Source: Dipteris shenzhenensis
Taxonomy: Eukaryota > Polypodiophyta > Polypodiopsida > Gleicheniales
Assembly (NCBI GenBank): GCA_047967505.1
Contig: CM106539.1
Direction: 5' to 3' (one strand)
Length of the DNA stretch: 64,000 nucleotides
The translations under genes and the position numbers were made by a program. The notes beneath the pieces are model-generated. The model was not told the origin of the DNA, did no database searches, and saw only the letters and a list, made by a program, of their open reading frames with translations. Below are positions 1 through 12,241 of the stretch, piece after piece (position 1 is the first letter of the stretch; every line of letters begins with the position of its first letter).

Positions 1-2240
1 TGAGAGGCAGCTTCTCTTATTTCTACAGTTTCTTAGTCTACTGTTGTTAGTAGTTCTTTTGTAGTTATTGTTGATGGTAGACCATTACATATGATATCTC
101 TATCCTAAGTTTGGGGGTAGCTCCTCCTTACATCTACAAGCTCATATGCTCTTCTAGCTTTGTAAATGTAAAGAAGGGTTGATCTATTGTGCAGAGTGAA
201 GGGTTTGCAAAGGTGAGATGCCCTTGTTTCGGTTGAAAAGTTGTGTTTTTGAGGTTTTTTTGAGTTGTACATATTTGAAACACAAATGAGCTCTAGAAAT
301 AATTTAGTAGCATGTTGGATATAGGGAAGGTAGAGCCTAGTGATAGATAGAAAGATAGATGATATAGAAGAGAAGCGTAAGTAAGAGGAAGAGAGAGCGG
401 ATAGAAAGGAAAAGGGACAAGAGGGAGACAAACAATGTGAAGTGGCCGAAAAAGGTGTTAATGAACAGAAAGGCTTGAGAAATGAGGATTAACAATGAAA
501 ATTTGCCAAATTTCAATAGAAATAACAATGTATATTTGTTCCTTTTGAAGGATAAATTACCATGAAAACAATGCCATGTAGCATGAATAAGGGGCACAAT
601 TTAGGACAAACAACTTTTAAACAGATAATTAAAAAGAATGATAGAAATGAGCAAAGATTTTAGCCTAGGGGTGCCACCTTACAAATATGTAACAAAAAAT
701 CTTTGTTGTCAGAGAGGATTTTTTTTAATTACGAGACTTATATAACATTTTAGATACATGATTAAAATGCCTAATTTCTTGGATGTGCTATATGGGCCTT
801 TGAAGAGCAACATGCGCACACCACACCCCCTACCCCGTCGCCTTATTTAAACTTGAGAAAGGGCAAATTAATAAAATATGATAATAGCTATGAAACTTGG
901 CATGAATACATAGGGAAACTAGAAGGGTGAGCTTTGCAAGCTTTCTAAGACTCCAAGCTCACTTCCAAAAATGCTATAAGAAAACCAACCCATAAAAGAG
1001 CCCTTGGAAATGGACAAAACAAAAAAAATGAAACATAGGATTAATAAAGGAAGAAACAAAAAAGAATCCGCCCCTTCCATGTATAGAAGTTGGAAGCCAA
1101 ATGCATCTTGAGGGGATCTTGAGCTCTATCATCATGAGAAGCATGAAAATCATAATAAAAAGACAAATACCTAAAGGAAAACAAAAATCAAGCAATACTT
1201 AAAGGAAAACAAAAATCAAGCAATGCAACATGAAAAACAATGGAAATTTTGCTCTTTGATGTAAAGGAGTGAGCATTTTACTTCCTATTATAGAACTAGT
1301 CTCTGGTAACAAGGCTCTTGAATCTTTTAAAAACATGTAACAAAGCTAGAGAAGAGTAAAACAAGTTTAGCAACATCAAAGAAGTGCAATGTAGCACTCG
1401 GAGATGAGAAAGCCTACAAATCTTACCTCCTATGAGTACAGGAGTGAGATTTGGAATTCGTTTCCAACAAAGGCCCCAAAAAGTGAGAGTTTTAATCAAT
1501 ACCAAGCTAGATAAAGGAGTGAAAACATCCAAAAGAGCATGAAGAGAAGATAAACAAGCATGGACTAGTCTCTTCCAAGTAGACAAAGGTGCTTCAAGTT
1601 GAGTTAGTTCTAGAACTTGAAAGGATATAAATGTTGAGAAAAGTGCGGAGACTTTAGGTTGTATTTATAATATATGGTCCTCTAGATAGGAAGGAACCCA
1701 CGAACAGCATATGTTGATAGCTTTTGGCAAAGGGCCGTCTAGAGGAGACTCGGTCGTGACCATCTACAGCTTTTACGATTGGCTTCAGCATGGTATGTGA
1801 TGTCATCTACAAGAAGACTATTGTTGTTTGAACATAGTTATTTATCACTCAACCCTAATGAGTACTTTGATAGATGCACTCACTAGGGAGTCTAGTCTAG
1901 TCTATTTCAATTATTACAAGAATTATGTTGAAGATGAAGATGAGTATACATGGTAGCTGTCTACTACATAAAGATGATCTATATAGAGTGTCTAGCCAGC
2001 TACATGGTGAATAGATATACCACTAGCTTGCGTGTGATTCACACAAGAACATTTTCAACCCGCGACATAAACCCTTCATCGCTAATATGACAGGGACCGG
2101 GGCCTTTTTGAATTCTCACGAGTGGGGCAGAAAAAAATAACTAATGAATTTACATAATAAAAAGTATAAGCCTTATCCGGACGAAGTTGATAATGCCATT
2201 TGGTTAAAAATGTGGATTTAACTAATAATGAGTGGATTTA
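1..2240. other. AT-rich intergenic DNA without a recognisable gene
   Basis: I see no protein family, RNA gene or transposon domain here. The open frames are short and show no motif. One small tandem duplication of a 28-base unit sits at 1172-1227, and a 17-base near-duplicate of a 'ggatttaactaataa' phrase occurs just before 2245. An AT-rich TATA-like stretch lies near 1658-1676, but nothing downstream supports a transcript. Confidence 0.5.
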
Positions 2241-2254
2241 ACTAATAACAACCA

Positions 2255-2660
2255 ATTAGGGGTCAGAGAAGAGGGTACCGTCTGCGCGTGCCGCCGGGCA
2301 GACACGTGTTAGAGGACGGCGCGACTGACGGGAATCTTGACGGGAGACAGGGTGGCGGGGCCCAGGGGCTGACAGAGCGGGCCAGGTGGCTACAGGCCAG
2401 GATGCCGGAGAAGACCGAGCTTTAGGACCGGACTGGGCCCACGTTTGCCGCGTGTCACGCATGCCAGAAATGGTAGGGTCCCACCAATGCCCGTAACCGG
2501 GGAACACAAGGCAGGCTGCCAGCCTGGACGCTGATCTGTAACCGCCGTCTAATCCCCAGGTTACCGCGCCGCCCGTGTCCTTGCCGGTTCCTGGGGGGTC
2601 CCTTCACACATATACCTCTATTTATCGAATAGGCCTTTCCCTTCACACGTGTCCCTAGTC
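2255..2660. promoter_or_regulatory. CpG-rich, GC-rich island with G-box motifs (promoter-like)
   Basis: The base composition changes abruptly from AT-rich, CpG-poor DNA to a stretch with about nine CpGs in the 60 bases from 2281. Two CACGTG G-box cores are present (2303-2308 and 2646-2651), and an AT-rich TATA-like phrase lies around 2611-2626. In plants such islands often mark unmethylated promoters or first exons, but no convincing ORF follows on either strand. It could instead be a fragment of a GC-rich transposon end. The promoter reading is inference; only the composition and motifs are seen. Confidence 0.35.
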
Positions 2661-3438
2661 CCTCACCTTTCATGCATTTCAAACTTTGCTCTCATTTTGT
2701 GCCACCCTTCCCCATGACTTGAGCCTCTCTAGCCAGGAAAAGCCACGCACAAAGTTGTCCCCTCCTAGCATCCAACAGTTTTCATCCACCACCCCCTCCA
2801 CAGGTCACCACCCTGTCTCTTAATCATGGTACTCGAAAGTCTCTCGGTCCATGCTAGAGTCCTTTGACCCATCTCAAGGGGACATCACAAGCACACAGGC
2901 CAACATGTAACTGCCAACATACTCGAATGCACATGTTTCCACGTTGCTTTATATGCATTCTTCCTCTCAAAGACCTACAGTGCACCTTGGCATCTTCTCC
3001 AACGAGGAGAATGCCTTGTTTCAATTTAATTGATACTCTTCCATTCATTTAACAACTAGCATTCATGCCATAATAGTGGTGTTCCTTCCCTTTCCTCTCC
3101 ATAGCTTATAAAAATATAAAACATTATATTTTTTGAAATAGACATTAGTTAGCCATCTTAAAGGTTTCCAAGGTGAGAATCATGCATCGAAGTCCTTCAT
3201 TGTGGAATGACCGTAATTACGATCATTGATAGGGGGAAATATGGAGAACCATATCCATCAAAGCAAGAGTTTAAGTTTTACTTGGTGAATAATCTAGAAT
3301 CACCACATACTTGGCTAATCTAGACACATTTAAGGCATTGCGTAATATGGTATATTGTACACTTTGGAGTGATTTTCTTGCCCTTGAAGTTGGAGGATCA
3401 CATCCTACTTGTTAGCGCACGTGTAACAAATTCATCTG

Positions 3439-3537
3439 TAGGACCACCTAAAACCCTTTAATGGTAGCTTTCCCTAAAATCCTTTATTTTGATATTTGAG
3501 TAGGACCACCTACAACCCTTTAATGGTAGCTTTCCCT
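3439..3537 (+). repeat. direct repeat of a 37-38 base unit (two copies)
   Basis: The phrase starting 'gtaggaccacct' and ending 'agctttccct' occurs at 3439-3475 and again at 3500-3537 with one or two mismatches. The copies are separated by a short AT-rich spacer. It looks like a small local duplication with no coding content. Confidence 0.8.
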
Positions 3538-3840
3538 TGAAGGTCACGTAGCCAAAATGAACCATTGTGTATATGTCTATTCCACTTATGCATCCTCTCC
3601 CACTTCTTATTGAAGGCTTGCTAAAGATACAAAAAGCCCCAAGTATTACATGATCGAGTACATGCAGGTCCAAAGTGATTGGTGGTAGCCTTGAAAGTTT
3701 TGATGATTATTCACATTTCTCCATTGACTATTGCTACATTAATTTAATATTTTTGTGGTTTCCAACACCTTTTTCTTTGGTTATTTTTATTGTGGATAAC
3801 AATGAAAATTATATGCCTTGAGACAAGACAATGGATAAGA

Positions 3841-3998
3841 TCTTAGCTCTCTTTGTGCTCTCTTTGCAATGGCTTACCCTCCTTTCTAGCCTTGACAAAA
3901 GACAATGGATGATGTTATTACCCCAATGGTCTTAGCTCTCTTTGTGCTCTCTTTGCAATGGCTTACCCTCCTTTCTAGCCTTGACAAAAGACAATGGA
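3841..3998 (+). repeat. direct repeat of 69 bases, apparently perfect
   Basis: Bases 3841-3909 recur at 3930-3998 with no mismatch that I can see, about 89 bases apart. The unit begins 'tcttagctctctttgtgc' and ends 'gacaatgga'. Perfect identity in otherwise decayed DNA points to a recent local duplication. Confidence 0.85.
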
Positions 3999-4458
3999 CC
4001 AAAACGCCTTTGCAAATCTAAGTCTACACATGGCCAATATACCCCAAAGCGCTATTTTTATAGAATTCTCACTCATTTTTGAATCACAAAGAAGATGCAA
4101 AAAAAAGGCTAAACCTTGTTGATATTTATATGTTGAGATACAAGAAGATAATATCATGACCATCATAAAAAATATCCTACATGTTTCAACAAATGTGAAT
4201 AGACAACTTTAAGTTAAATAAGGGTAACATACCGTAATGCCTCATGTGTTTGAACAACAAGAAATATCACAAGTCATATTAGGAATCTATATTAATATGC
4301 AAGCACTCTTTGAGGGCAATGCACCACTTTACACCACAAAAATCAATATTCGCTCCAACCAAGGGCAACTTGGAGGTCTAGACCTACCTAGTTTTGTTAT
4401 AGTGAAGCAAAGAGACTAAGAAAATCTAGTTTTGGAGAACTAGACCTGGCTAGTTTGG

Positions 4459-5812
4459 GTAAGCTCGAATTCAAACAGGGATTTATTGACAAAGTATATG
4501 TCTATTTTATAATGCTTCCATGGTGTTTTGTATCAATGGAGGGGCAGTAGGATCTTTCAATTCACCAAGGATGTCCAATAGCCCCATTGCTTTTTGCCTT
4601 GGGGTCATCAGTCCCCCTGATTCAAGCAATGAAGAGAGAAACGGCTAATAGAAGTATCAAGGGCCTCTCTTTACCTCAGGAAACGCGATGAGTTTGCAAC
4701 TATTCATTAACGACATGGTTTCCTGGTTATAGGAAGAGCAAGGAAATGTAGAGAATGCAATTAAGGTATTCAATGAATTTTGTGAAATTTTCGGGTCAAA
4801 ATGTAGTTGGCCAAAATCGTTCATTCTCATATCAAGATTTTCCCTGATGCCTGGTTGGTTAATAAGACTAGAGGTCCAGGTGATTCCTAGAGGTGAAGTG
4901 GTGAGATACCTAGGGGCCCCTCTCGGAGTAACCCTCCATCAACGGTTTGATTAGTTTGTTGAGAAAATCAAGCAAAAGCTGCGACGATGGCATGTAATGT
5001 CACTCGGATGGAATGCCAAAGTTGTTATTATAGTGCAACATATTTTGTCAGCATCCACCACGTTCGTCTCAACGGTCTGGAATTTCAAGAAGAGGCAGTG
5101 GGTGGAGGTGGAGCACCTATTCAGATCATTCATATGTGCAAAGGAGGAAGGCAAGAGGAAAATGCATCATATTCCTTTGGAGGAGCTCAAAGTTTCGAAG
5201 CTGCAGGGTGGCCTAGGATTACCAGATATCAAGAACAGGAACACTACTCTGATTTGTAAATGGTTGCCTTTGTTGTTTGAAATCTCAATGCCATGGGTTG
5301 AAATCACCTCATTGAAACTAGAAAGAGTAGAGGCACGAGATCATGGGCCGGACTATCATGGTGATAGATTGACCTCTAACTTCCCTCTGAAAATAGTGGG
5401 CTCGGACATGATATCACGACCAGTGGAAGCATGGAAGGTTTGTGTGGTCTTGCTCAAGTGGAAAGGCAGGGCTAGGTTGAGAGGAGATGGCAGTCTACTA
5501 GAGAGTGTTTGGTGGAGCCTTGCCTTCAAGTCGTACAATGAAGCATTTGCTAGGCACGATCTCCCGCGCGCGAGAAGGCTTTACAAGAAAGGGCTGAGGA
5601 CTTGGGAGGACCTGTGGAAGCCACTGCCAGCCCTCCAAGTGCAATACAATACAATTGATGGCGAATTAGATCCCATCAGATCAATCGTAGAAAGGATTCT
5701 AGATGATTGGCCTTCCATTTCGATCCCTTCTCCTGCTTGGAAAGTGAATCAATGGATAATGGGAAGAACCTGTTTGAGAAAGATCTTTGCTAAGATCATG
5801 GACTGTCAGTAG
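4459..5812 (+). mobile_element. LINE (non-LTR retrotransposon) reverse transcriptase remnant, 3' half
   Basis: This is the C-terminal half of a plant LINE ORF2. In order it shows a region like the RT lead-in around 4459-4540, the RT block HQGCPIAPLLFAL near 4555-4600, a degraded version of the catalytic block reading LFINDM near 4698-4715 where LFADD is usual, the hallmark RYLGAPLG near 4905-4928, and a long open stretch to 5812 with the plant LINE phrase GGLGLPDIKNRN near 5206-5240. Stops lie at 4548, 4689, 4730 and 4952, and the frame shifts between 4691 and 4727. The catalytic Asp pair is damaged, so it is inactive. The endonuclease part, 3' tail and target-site duplication were not found. 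Confidence 0.85.
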
Positions 5813-5819
5813 CTAGAGG

Positions 5820-7890
5820 TGGACCATTCATTGATTGTGTGTAACTTCATCTATCCTTCATGGTGTGTGAAGATATGTGGTACTCTCTCTATTAATCAAT
5901 CTCTAGTAGAGTGCATACCGCTTAGAGTATAGACCTCTATTCATCACTTAGAGTACATATTAATCCCTCCTACAAGCAAGCCTTCCTAATGGTTGACCTT
6001 TACATTAATGGTCTATCCCCATCATCTTTGGTGCGAACTAAGCATCTAAGAGGACTATTGTGATGCACCAACTTTTGATAATCACCACAACATTATTGTA
6101 TGGAGATCTTAGGCTCATTTGGATTGCCTTGGCCCCTTGCGTATTAACCTAGAAGCTAACTTTACTTGTTATTTAAGCTAATGTCCCACCCATAACGTGG
6201 TAATATGGTAGGGGTAACTACCCCTTCCTCCATAGGAAGTAAGCATCCCACATGTGGTATTGGAAGGCCTTAAAAAAGCATCCCTTGGTCAATGGGTAGC
6301 TAGGCTCCAAAGAGCCTTTATCGCATACTATGGCCTTCTACCACCCATGTCCTTCCTCCTCTCTTTCCCACCTCATGGTGTATCCTTTAGCCTCCCTCAC
6401 TTTTGTAGTTTCTTTCTCTCTTAAAATACTCTTGAGAGCCTCCCTTTCTCTTGCTTCCTCTCTCCATTGCTACCTCTCTCTCACTCACTTGCGCCTTCCC
6501 TTAGCTTCTCTCCATGCCTCCCTCTTTAGAATGGCTTTACTAGATAAGGGATGCTGCTCACTCCTCTCCTCGGTCCTTCCTCCCTTGTAGAATACTCATA
6601 AGCAACTGTAGCATCATTTGTTGCCAACACGCTCCTCACCCAACAAGCTCTCTCTTGCAAGCCTTCCCCTCTTGCGAGCCTTCACCTCCTGCTAGCCTTC
6701 ATTTTCTCTTACTCCTCATCTTAGCTAAGGGATTATCTCATCACTACTCTCCTTACCTTTTGCTCTCACAACAAGTGGTGGATGGACTTGTTTGATGCAC
6801 CAACATAGCACGTTATACATAAAGTCATCTCTCATGGTAGCATGTCCCTCCTTGGACAGCCAGGTGATGCTTGTTACGAGGCTTGAATTGCAGCTGGCCA
6901 AAATCTTTCACTAGCTCTCTCTTTTCGTATGCTTAACGTATCAATTGAGTCACCATCTAGCAACTTCTAATGTAATTTATCTACATATGGCATAACATTA
7001 TGTGCGCCTGGCTCTGAGTCCTTCTTCCTTCAAAAGTGTCATACTCTTGATGTTCAAATTTTTTGGATATTGTGTTATCATTGATAGGTTTTTATACTTC
7101 ACATCATGGTTTTCTCTTTTACGCTCCTCTTGCCTGGCATATGTGTATGCATTAATCTTGGGTGGTGCTTGACAACAGTTGTAGTTGAAGTATGTTCCAT
7201 ATTTAGGGATTTGCTTGATAGCCCAGTGCTTGGAAATGGGTGTTGCTACTTTCCCTGTCTTCCCACTATGATGGCTAGTTCGCATTAGTCCTGGAGCTCC
7301 ATGTGTAGTTGAGTGGATGCATGACGATTCGTAATAGAAGTATCCCCCCCTACTCATGGGTAGCCGTGAAAGTTTCTAATTCTTATTTATTATACTTCAT
7401 TGCTCTTCCATTTCATGATGCGACTCATTATAATGATATGTTCACTTTCAATGTTCTTTCTTATTTTTCTCATGATCTTAACACCTTACTCTAACTTAGC
7501 ACCTTCTTCAAAAGTTTCTTTTCAAAGTTATGATTTTGCTAGATCCATTGGTTGACTGTTAGGTTAGATTTCTGGCTACAATAACAAGTAAACTTCGGGG
7601 TCTATGACACCTGCAGCAAGGTAGAAGTTGTGAGTCTTCTAATATCAAATTCTCTTAGATGGATGCAGATAATAGCCCCCAAAATTAGAATAGGTTTCCC
7701 GTACAACTGCTAATATGATCGATGCCTTCAACACTCTCCCAGCTCATCACGTCTCGGAATGAGATTGTAAATGCAAAGGGTTTTTTGCCTCATTATGTAT
7801 TTCGTATTTCACTCCAATGTAAAAATGCTATTTTTACTTGGATACCAATTTGTAGAACCACTACCTATTCCTAGGAGTGGATCCTTATGC
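5820..7890. other. intergenic DNA, pyrimidine-rich stretch, no gene seen
   Basis: No protein family was recognised. A CT-rich stretch from about 6330 to 6740 gives open frames rich in Ser and Leu, as expected from base composition rather than coding. The remainder is AT-rich with no repeat structure I could support. Confidence 0.4.
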
Positions 7891-7892
7891 TT

Positions 7893-7976
7893 CGCGCATG
7901 CATGCATGCACACACACATTCATGTGCCTACATGCATACACGTGTCTGCACATGTGCATGCAAACACACTCACATC
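7893..7976 (+). repeat. AC/ATGC-type cryptic microsatellite
   Basis: Alternating purine-pyrimidine sequence built from 'gcatgcatgc', 'acacacac' and 'acatgcatacacgtgt' phrases. It is imperfect, so it is a cryptic rather than a clean repeat. It is one of several such tracts in the first 20 kb. Confidence 0.8.
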
Positions 7977-8230
7977 CTAAAGGAAAGAATGTATACATGC
8001 AAACATGTGATTTCTTTTAAATGTGACCTTTATGTTACACTTTTAATATAATTTGGGTAGCTTACAATGGTAGGTATTTGGAGGCCTTCTGAGCATGGCT
8101 GTACAAATGGAAAGATATACTAAGGAAAGCTAGGTAGCTATATGAGTGAGAATTACGTACTATAAGACTATTATTATTTTTGTTATATTTTTGGTAGCGT
8201 TTTGAGTAAGACAAAAATGTTAAATTTAGC

Positions 8231-8560
8231 TTCACCCCCCACATGCACATGCATGTGCTCATGTGCATATGTATGTGCACACACGTACACATACACATGT
8301 GCACATGCACGCATGTGCACATGTGCACGCATATGCACATGCACGCATATGCACATGCACATGCACACACACACGCACACGCACACACACATGCACACGC
8401 ACATGCACATGCACATGCACATGCACACACACGCACATAGACATCGGTGCACGCTCATAGGAATGCACGTACACACTCGTGCACACACGCACACATGCTC
8501 GCATGTGTGCACGTGTCCATCTGTGTGCACATGCACGCGTGCGCACACACACGCACACAT
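8231..8560 (+). repeat. long AC / ACATGC microsatellite (about 330 bases)
   Basis: An almost unbroken alternating purine-pyrimidine tract made of AC dinucleotides and ACATGC or ATGCAC hexamers, starting straight after a 'ttcacccccc' phrase. All six frames appear open, giving Cys/His/Thr/Val-rich pseudo-proteins that are artefacts of the repeat. Such tracts can adopt left-handed DNA; that is general knowledge and not shown here. Confidence 0.95.
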
Positions 8561-10152
8561 TTCCCCTTTGGTATGAAATACCTACCCTAGCACCTTTTTA
8601 ATATAGTGGTTATTGTTTATTAAGAATCTTTGGGTGATATTCCATGGTTATTAAGGATACCTAGGTTATAGGTCTGTATATACCATGGATACCTAGAGCT
8701 AGACGTGACCACTTTATAACAAACTTCAGTTTATGGCCATAATGTTCTTTTATTACATCATAGCTTTGACACCACTTTTTTGTTCACTTGTTGAATTAAT
8801 TTTGGCTCACTTGTTTTATTTGAACCTTCTTTTAATAATTTTGTTTCTCAATTATCATAGCAAAACCATGGGTTAGTCTAATATTTGTGATTAGATGTCC
8901 ACAATTCATGATCTAAACAATAATGATGCAATTCATAAGTCTTAATATCAATATTGGGTGCTTATTCACCATGGATCACAATTTTGTTGTCCATGCAAAG
9001 ATCATTTGGGCTTCTCTTCCTTTTCCTAATTGAGCACAGCCTCAATACAAGTCACTAGAAATCTTCCTCTACCATTTATTCTCTTGTCAACAAGTCCTGC
9101 CAATTGGAAACATATTTTGTATAATCAGTAATTATTTGACAGAGAGGGGGAAAACTAGAAGAGTTTGATACATTTTGGCTTAATTCTATCTAACTCCTAC
9201 CTTTACTTCCCTTACATAATACTAATTCATTTAAGCCTTGTCAAATTTTTGTTGTCTTCACTTCCCTTAAGTACTATTGACTTCCATGTCTTTCTCCCAC
9301 CTCTAACTTCTCAATATGCTAATTTTCTAATCTGATTGTTGCAATATACATTAGTGAGTACCAGCGGCCTTCAATAACTTGAACAAGCATAAGAATATTT
9401 GGTATGAGGTCTTTGTGTACACTATTACAAGAAAATACTTAAAAGATCGTCATCAAATCTAAATATTTACTTTTTGGTTAGACACTTTTATATGTCTACT
9501 TAGGATCGTATATTAGTTTGTGACAACGGTTCCTTACTAATCCTTTCATTTGATGTAGTTGTTTTCTTGTTTTGATGCAAACGCATGCTTAGGTTATATT
9601 TGGGAAATAATTCTATGTTTTTTAGAAAACTTGTACCTAAATCATAAGCACGTACAATTACCAACAAATTTTCATTTTGCACATGATCTTTCTTTGTATT
9701 TTTATGTTCATAGCAAGACTCCACTTTGGTAACTAGGCATGATGTTATGATTTTGAAAGACCAAGGTTCTATTAAGACCCATTAGTACTCTCGAGTATTC
9801 ATAATAGCATTCTCTTGAAGCAAATAGTGGTTTGAAGACTATATTATGAAGCATATTTTTCTATTACAATATCATCATGCACAACTTACATGTCTTTGTG
9901 ATGGAACGATAGCATACTACTCTCAACTAAATACTCATTTGGGATAGATATTACATGGATGATGTATGATCTTACTCAGGTTTACTAATGTACATTTGGT
10001 GCTCTACTTTTAATCATACCCACATTTGTAGATTAAAATTTTGAACGAGTACACACATGAAGTGGGCATGGGCAAAGCTCCTCCATTTTGATACAGAGTA
10101 CATACCAAAGTGAAAAAAGTTTTTTATGCTGGTTTAATGTGAGATATTTGGT
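8561..10152. other. AT-rich intergenic DNA, nothing recognised
   Basis: No coding family, RNA gene or repeat with clear units was found in this stretch. The open frames are short and lysine- or asparagine-rich, as expected from AT-rich sequence. Confidence 0.5.
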
Positions 10153-10262
10153 GCATGCATGTGTGCATGTGTGTTTGTGCATGCGCCTCTACATATGTAA
10201 GTGTGAACAAATATGTGCATGCATGCACATTTATGAGCGAGCGAGCGAGTGAGTGTGTGATT

Positions 10263-10290
<28 letters not shown>
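10153..10290 (+). repeat. GT / GCATGT microsatellite with (GT)n core
   Basis: A cryptic tract of 'gcatgcatgtgtgcatgtgtg' type ends in a pure (TG)n run at about 10261-10290. A short GAGC repeat (gagcgagcgagcgagtgag) lies just before the pure run. Confidence 0.9.
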
Positions 10291-10294
<4 letters not shown>

Positions 10295-10518
10295 GATCAC
10301 AATGATCGGATCTTTGGTGATCCCCCTCTAGACAAGTATCATTACTTTTGTGCATCTCTAAGGCAATCATTTTATGATTGTCTACATGCATGGGATCTAG
10401 AATACTATGCCTTCTTTCATATAATAATATTTTTTAATGTATGTAACTAGCTGTCCCAAATTATTGGCAACTTCTCTTTGTAATATAATATTAACTAGAT
10501 TTCACCCCCCAAAAATAA

Positions 10519-10622
10519 AGTGTGTGTGTACAAAATGCGTGCATGCGTACATGTACGTGTGTGTCGTGCACACACATGCACATGTGTGCATGTACATGTG
10601 GATGTGCATGTGCATGTGTGCA

Positions 10623-10654
<32 letters not shown>

Positions 10655-10772
10655 CATGTGTGTGTGCATGCATATGTGTGTGTGTGTGTGCACACTATGT
10701 GCGCGCATGCATCCATGATGTGTATGTGTTATACATGTGTCTATGTGTGTACAAGCACGCGTGCACCGGTAT
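10519..10772 (+). repeat. GT-rich cryptic microsatellite
   Basis: Mixed TG, GTGCAT and GTAC units over about 250 bases, preceded by 'tttcaccccccaaaaataaag' at about 10500. It abuts the LINE remnant that begins near 10788, and one open frame runs from the repeat straight into LINE coding sequence. A reader could wrongly join the two. Confidence 0.92.
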
Positions 10773-10787
10773 GTGTACAAAAAAAGA

Positions 10788-11745
10788 CAAGAAAGCTCTT
10801 CAACTCCTGAAAGCTAAGCTAGTTTTCTCTCCAAAAATGCATGGAGGGTTCAATATTTTAAACATACACTGTCATGTGATTGCTCGAAAAGCTACCACGA
10901 TTCTTACTTTTGTAGCTTAGAAGGAGCCATGGACACAGATGATGGCTGGAATGTGCACTAAGGTTCATGCAATGCTTTCGGTAATTGGGAGACCAGGTTT
11001 TGTGATTTTATTATGAGATCTTTTTAAGGAATCATCCATGACAGTCCTTTCTCCGATTGATTGATTGTTGCTGACTGGCAAGTACTGAAGTAGACTCTTC
11101 CTACACCTCTTGATGTGGTGGAGCCCCACAAGGCATATTTTCTTGCATGCAAATGTGTTAAATATGTGCAGGATGTCCTTCAAAATGATGGTACTTTCAT
11201 GTCCTTTCCTCTAGCAAATAGGCGCTATGCTTTGGGTTTGCACTCATGGCCTACATGGTAGAAGCTACGAGACTTGATTCAAACACTCCTCCCAATTCCT
11301 CGTCTTCAGGTCCAGGATCAACTGGAGGATTGGAAACTTGAAAGACGAGAGATTGGCTGGCAGACCCTCCCGATGTTGAAATTGACTTTGCGAGAGCCTA
11401 TTGGCTACTACTGATCCCCCTGCCGTTGAACCATCCCCCTGCTGTGGGTTCAACATCATGCCAATGAGTTTTGGAGGTTGAATAAACCTCTTAAATGGTG
11501 GACAAGATGCCTGTGTACCATTTGGAAGAATGGGCTTCCTCTCAAGAAAAATGTTTTCATGTGGAGGTGTTTGCTAGGGATTCTACCAATGGGTACCATA
11601 GTAGCCCGCCGCCGCATTGCACTATGCATTGTTTGCATTGCTCTTCTCCTATACAAACAATCCTCCATCTGCTATGGATGTATTCAGCTACTAAGGACCT
11701 CCTTGCAAATCCAAAGGCCTTCAACTTCATTTCCCTTCACATAGT
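10788..11745 (+). mobile_element. second LINE ORF2 remnant, C-terminal region with zf-RVT-like block
   Basis: Near 10809-10890 the reading AKLVFSPKMHGGFNILNI matches the plant LINE block usually written as 'PKxxGGLGxLD', found after the RT palm. After about 550 bases of decayed sequence, an open stretch at 11478-11744 reads WWTRCLCTIWKNGLPLKKN, then VFMWRCLLGILPMGTIVARR. This is the typical start of the zinc-binding zf-RVT region (Trp, Leu-Pro-x-Lys, Phe-x-Trp-Arg, Leu-Pro-x-Gly). Several stops and at least one frameshift lie between the two parts. The cysteines of the zinc-binding site are mostly lost. The catalytic core is absent, so this is a 5'-truncated dead copy of a family different from or diverged from the one at 4459. 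Confidence 0.75.
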
Positions 11746-12240
11746 TTCTCAAAAAACTTCTAGATTTTCAAGAGATTCCATTCCTCGCTTTTTGTTTTGC
11801 TGATTGTAGGCCTTTCTTCTTATGGGTTAGATTTACTGCGTACTAGAAAATTTGGCATGATAGAAACCATCACATGTCCTCTCATGCCCCGTTAGATACC
11901 TATGCATTCTTTAGGCTCTCTTTGCATACATCCCTATATGATGCTTATTATATGGGTGACATCACACTACATCTTTTAGAAGTTTCCCCCCACTACTTTT
12001 AGATGCCACACTTTGTGGTGGTGATTTGTAAATTACATTAATTAATCGATGGGTTTCACACAAAAAAGAAGTGTGTATGTGTGTGTGTGTGTGCAAGTAC
12101 ATGCGTACATGCACGCATGTGTAAGAGTGCATGCATGTGTGTGGTTGCATGTACATGAACATGTACATGCATGCATGCGCGCACGCATGCACACATATTT
12201 CTATAGGTTTGGGATGCATCTTTATCTGGCTCACTATATA
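11746..12240. other. spacer after LINE, with GT/AC microsatellite at 12072-12195
   Basis: No gene was seen. From 12072 to about 12195 the sequence is a cryptic microsatellite of GT, GTAC, ATGC and CGCATGC units, much like those at 8231 and 10519. The rest is AT-rich with no recognisable content. Confidence 0.7.
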
Positions 12241-12241
12241 T

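Larger units (their letters stand above)
2661..4458. other. intergenic DNA, no gene seen apart from short direct repeats
   Basis: No coding family was recognised between the CpG-rich island and the first LINE remnant. Only the short direct repeats listed separately (3439-3537 and 3841-3998) stand out. The small open frames have no motif and are probably chance. Confidence 0.45.

Noticed and set aside
2455-2682. Small basic protein encoded in the CpG-rich island
   Set aside because: GC-rich DNA leaves several frames open on both strands, and none has a motif or conserved feature.
8183-8576. Open frames in all six frames encoding Cys/His/Thr/Val-rich proteins
   Set aside because: They are translations of an alternating AC/ATGC microsatellite; any frame through such DNA stays open. 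Same for 10491-10810, 13062-13289 and 17408-17644.
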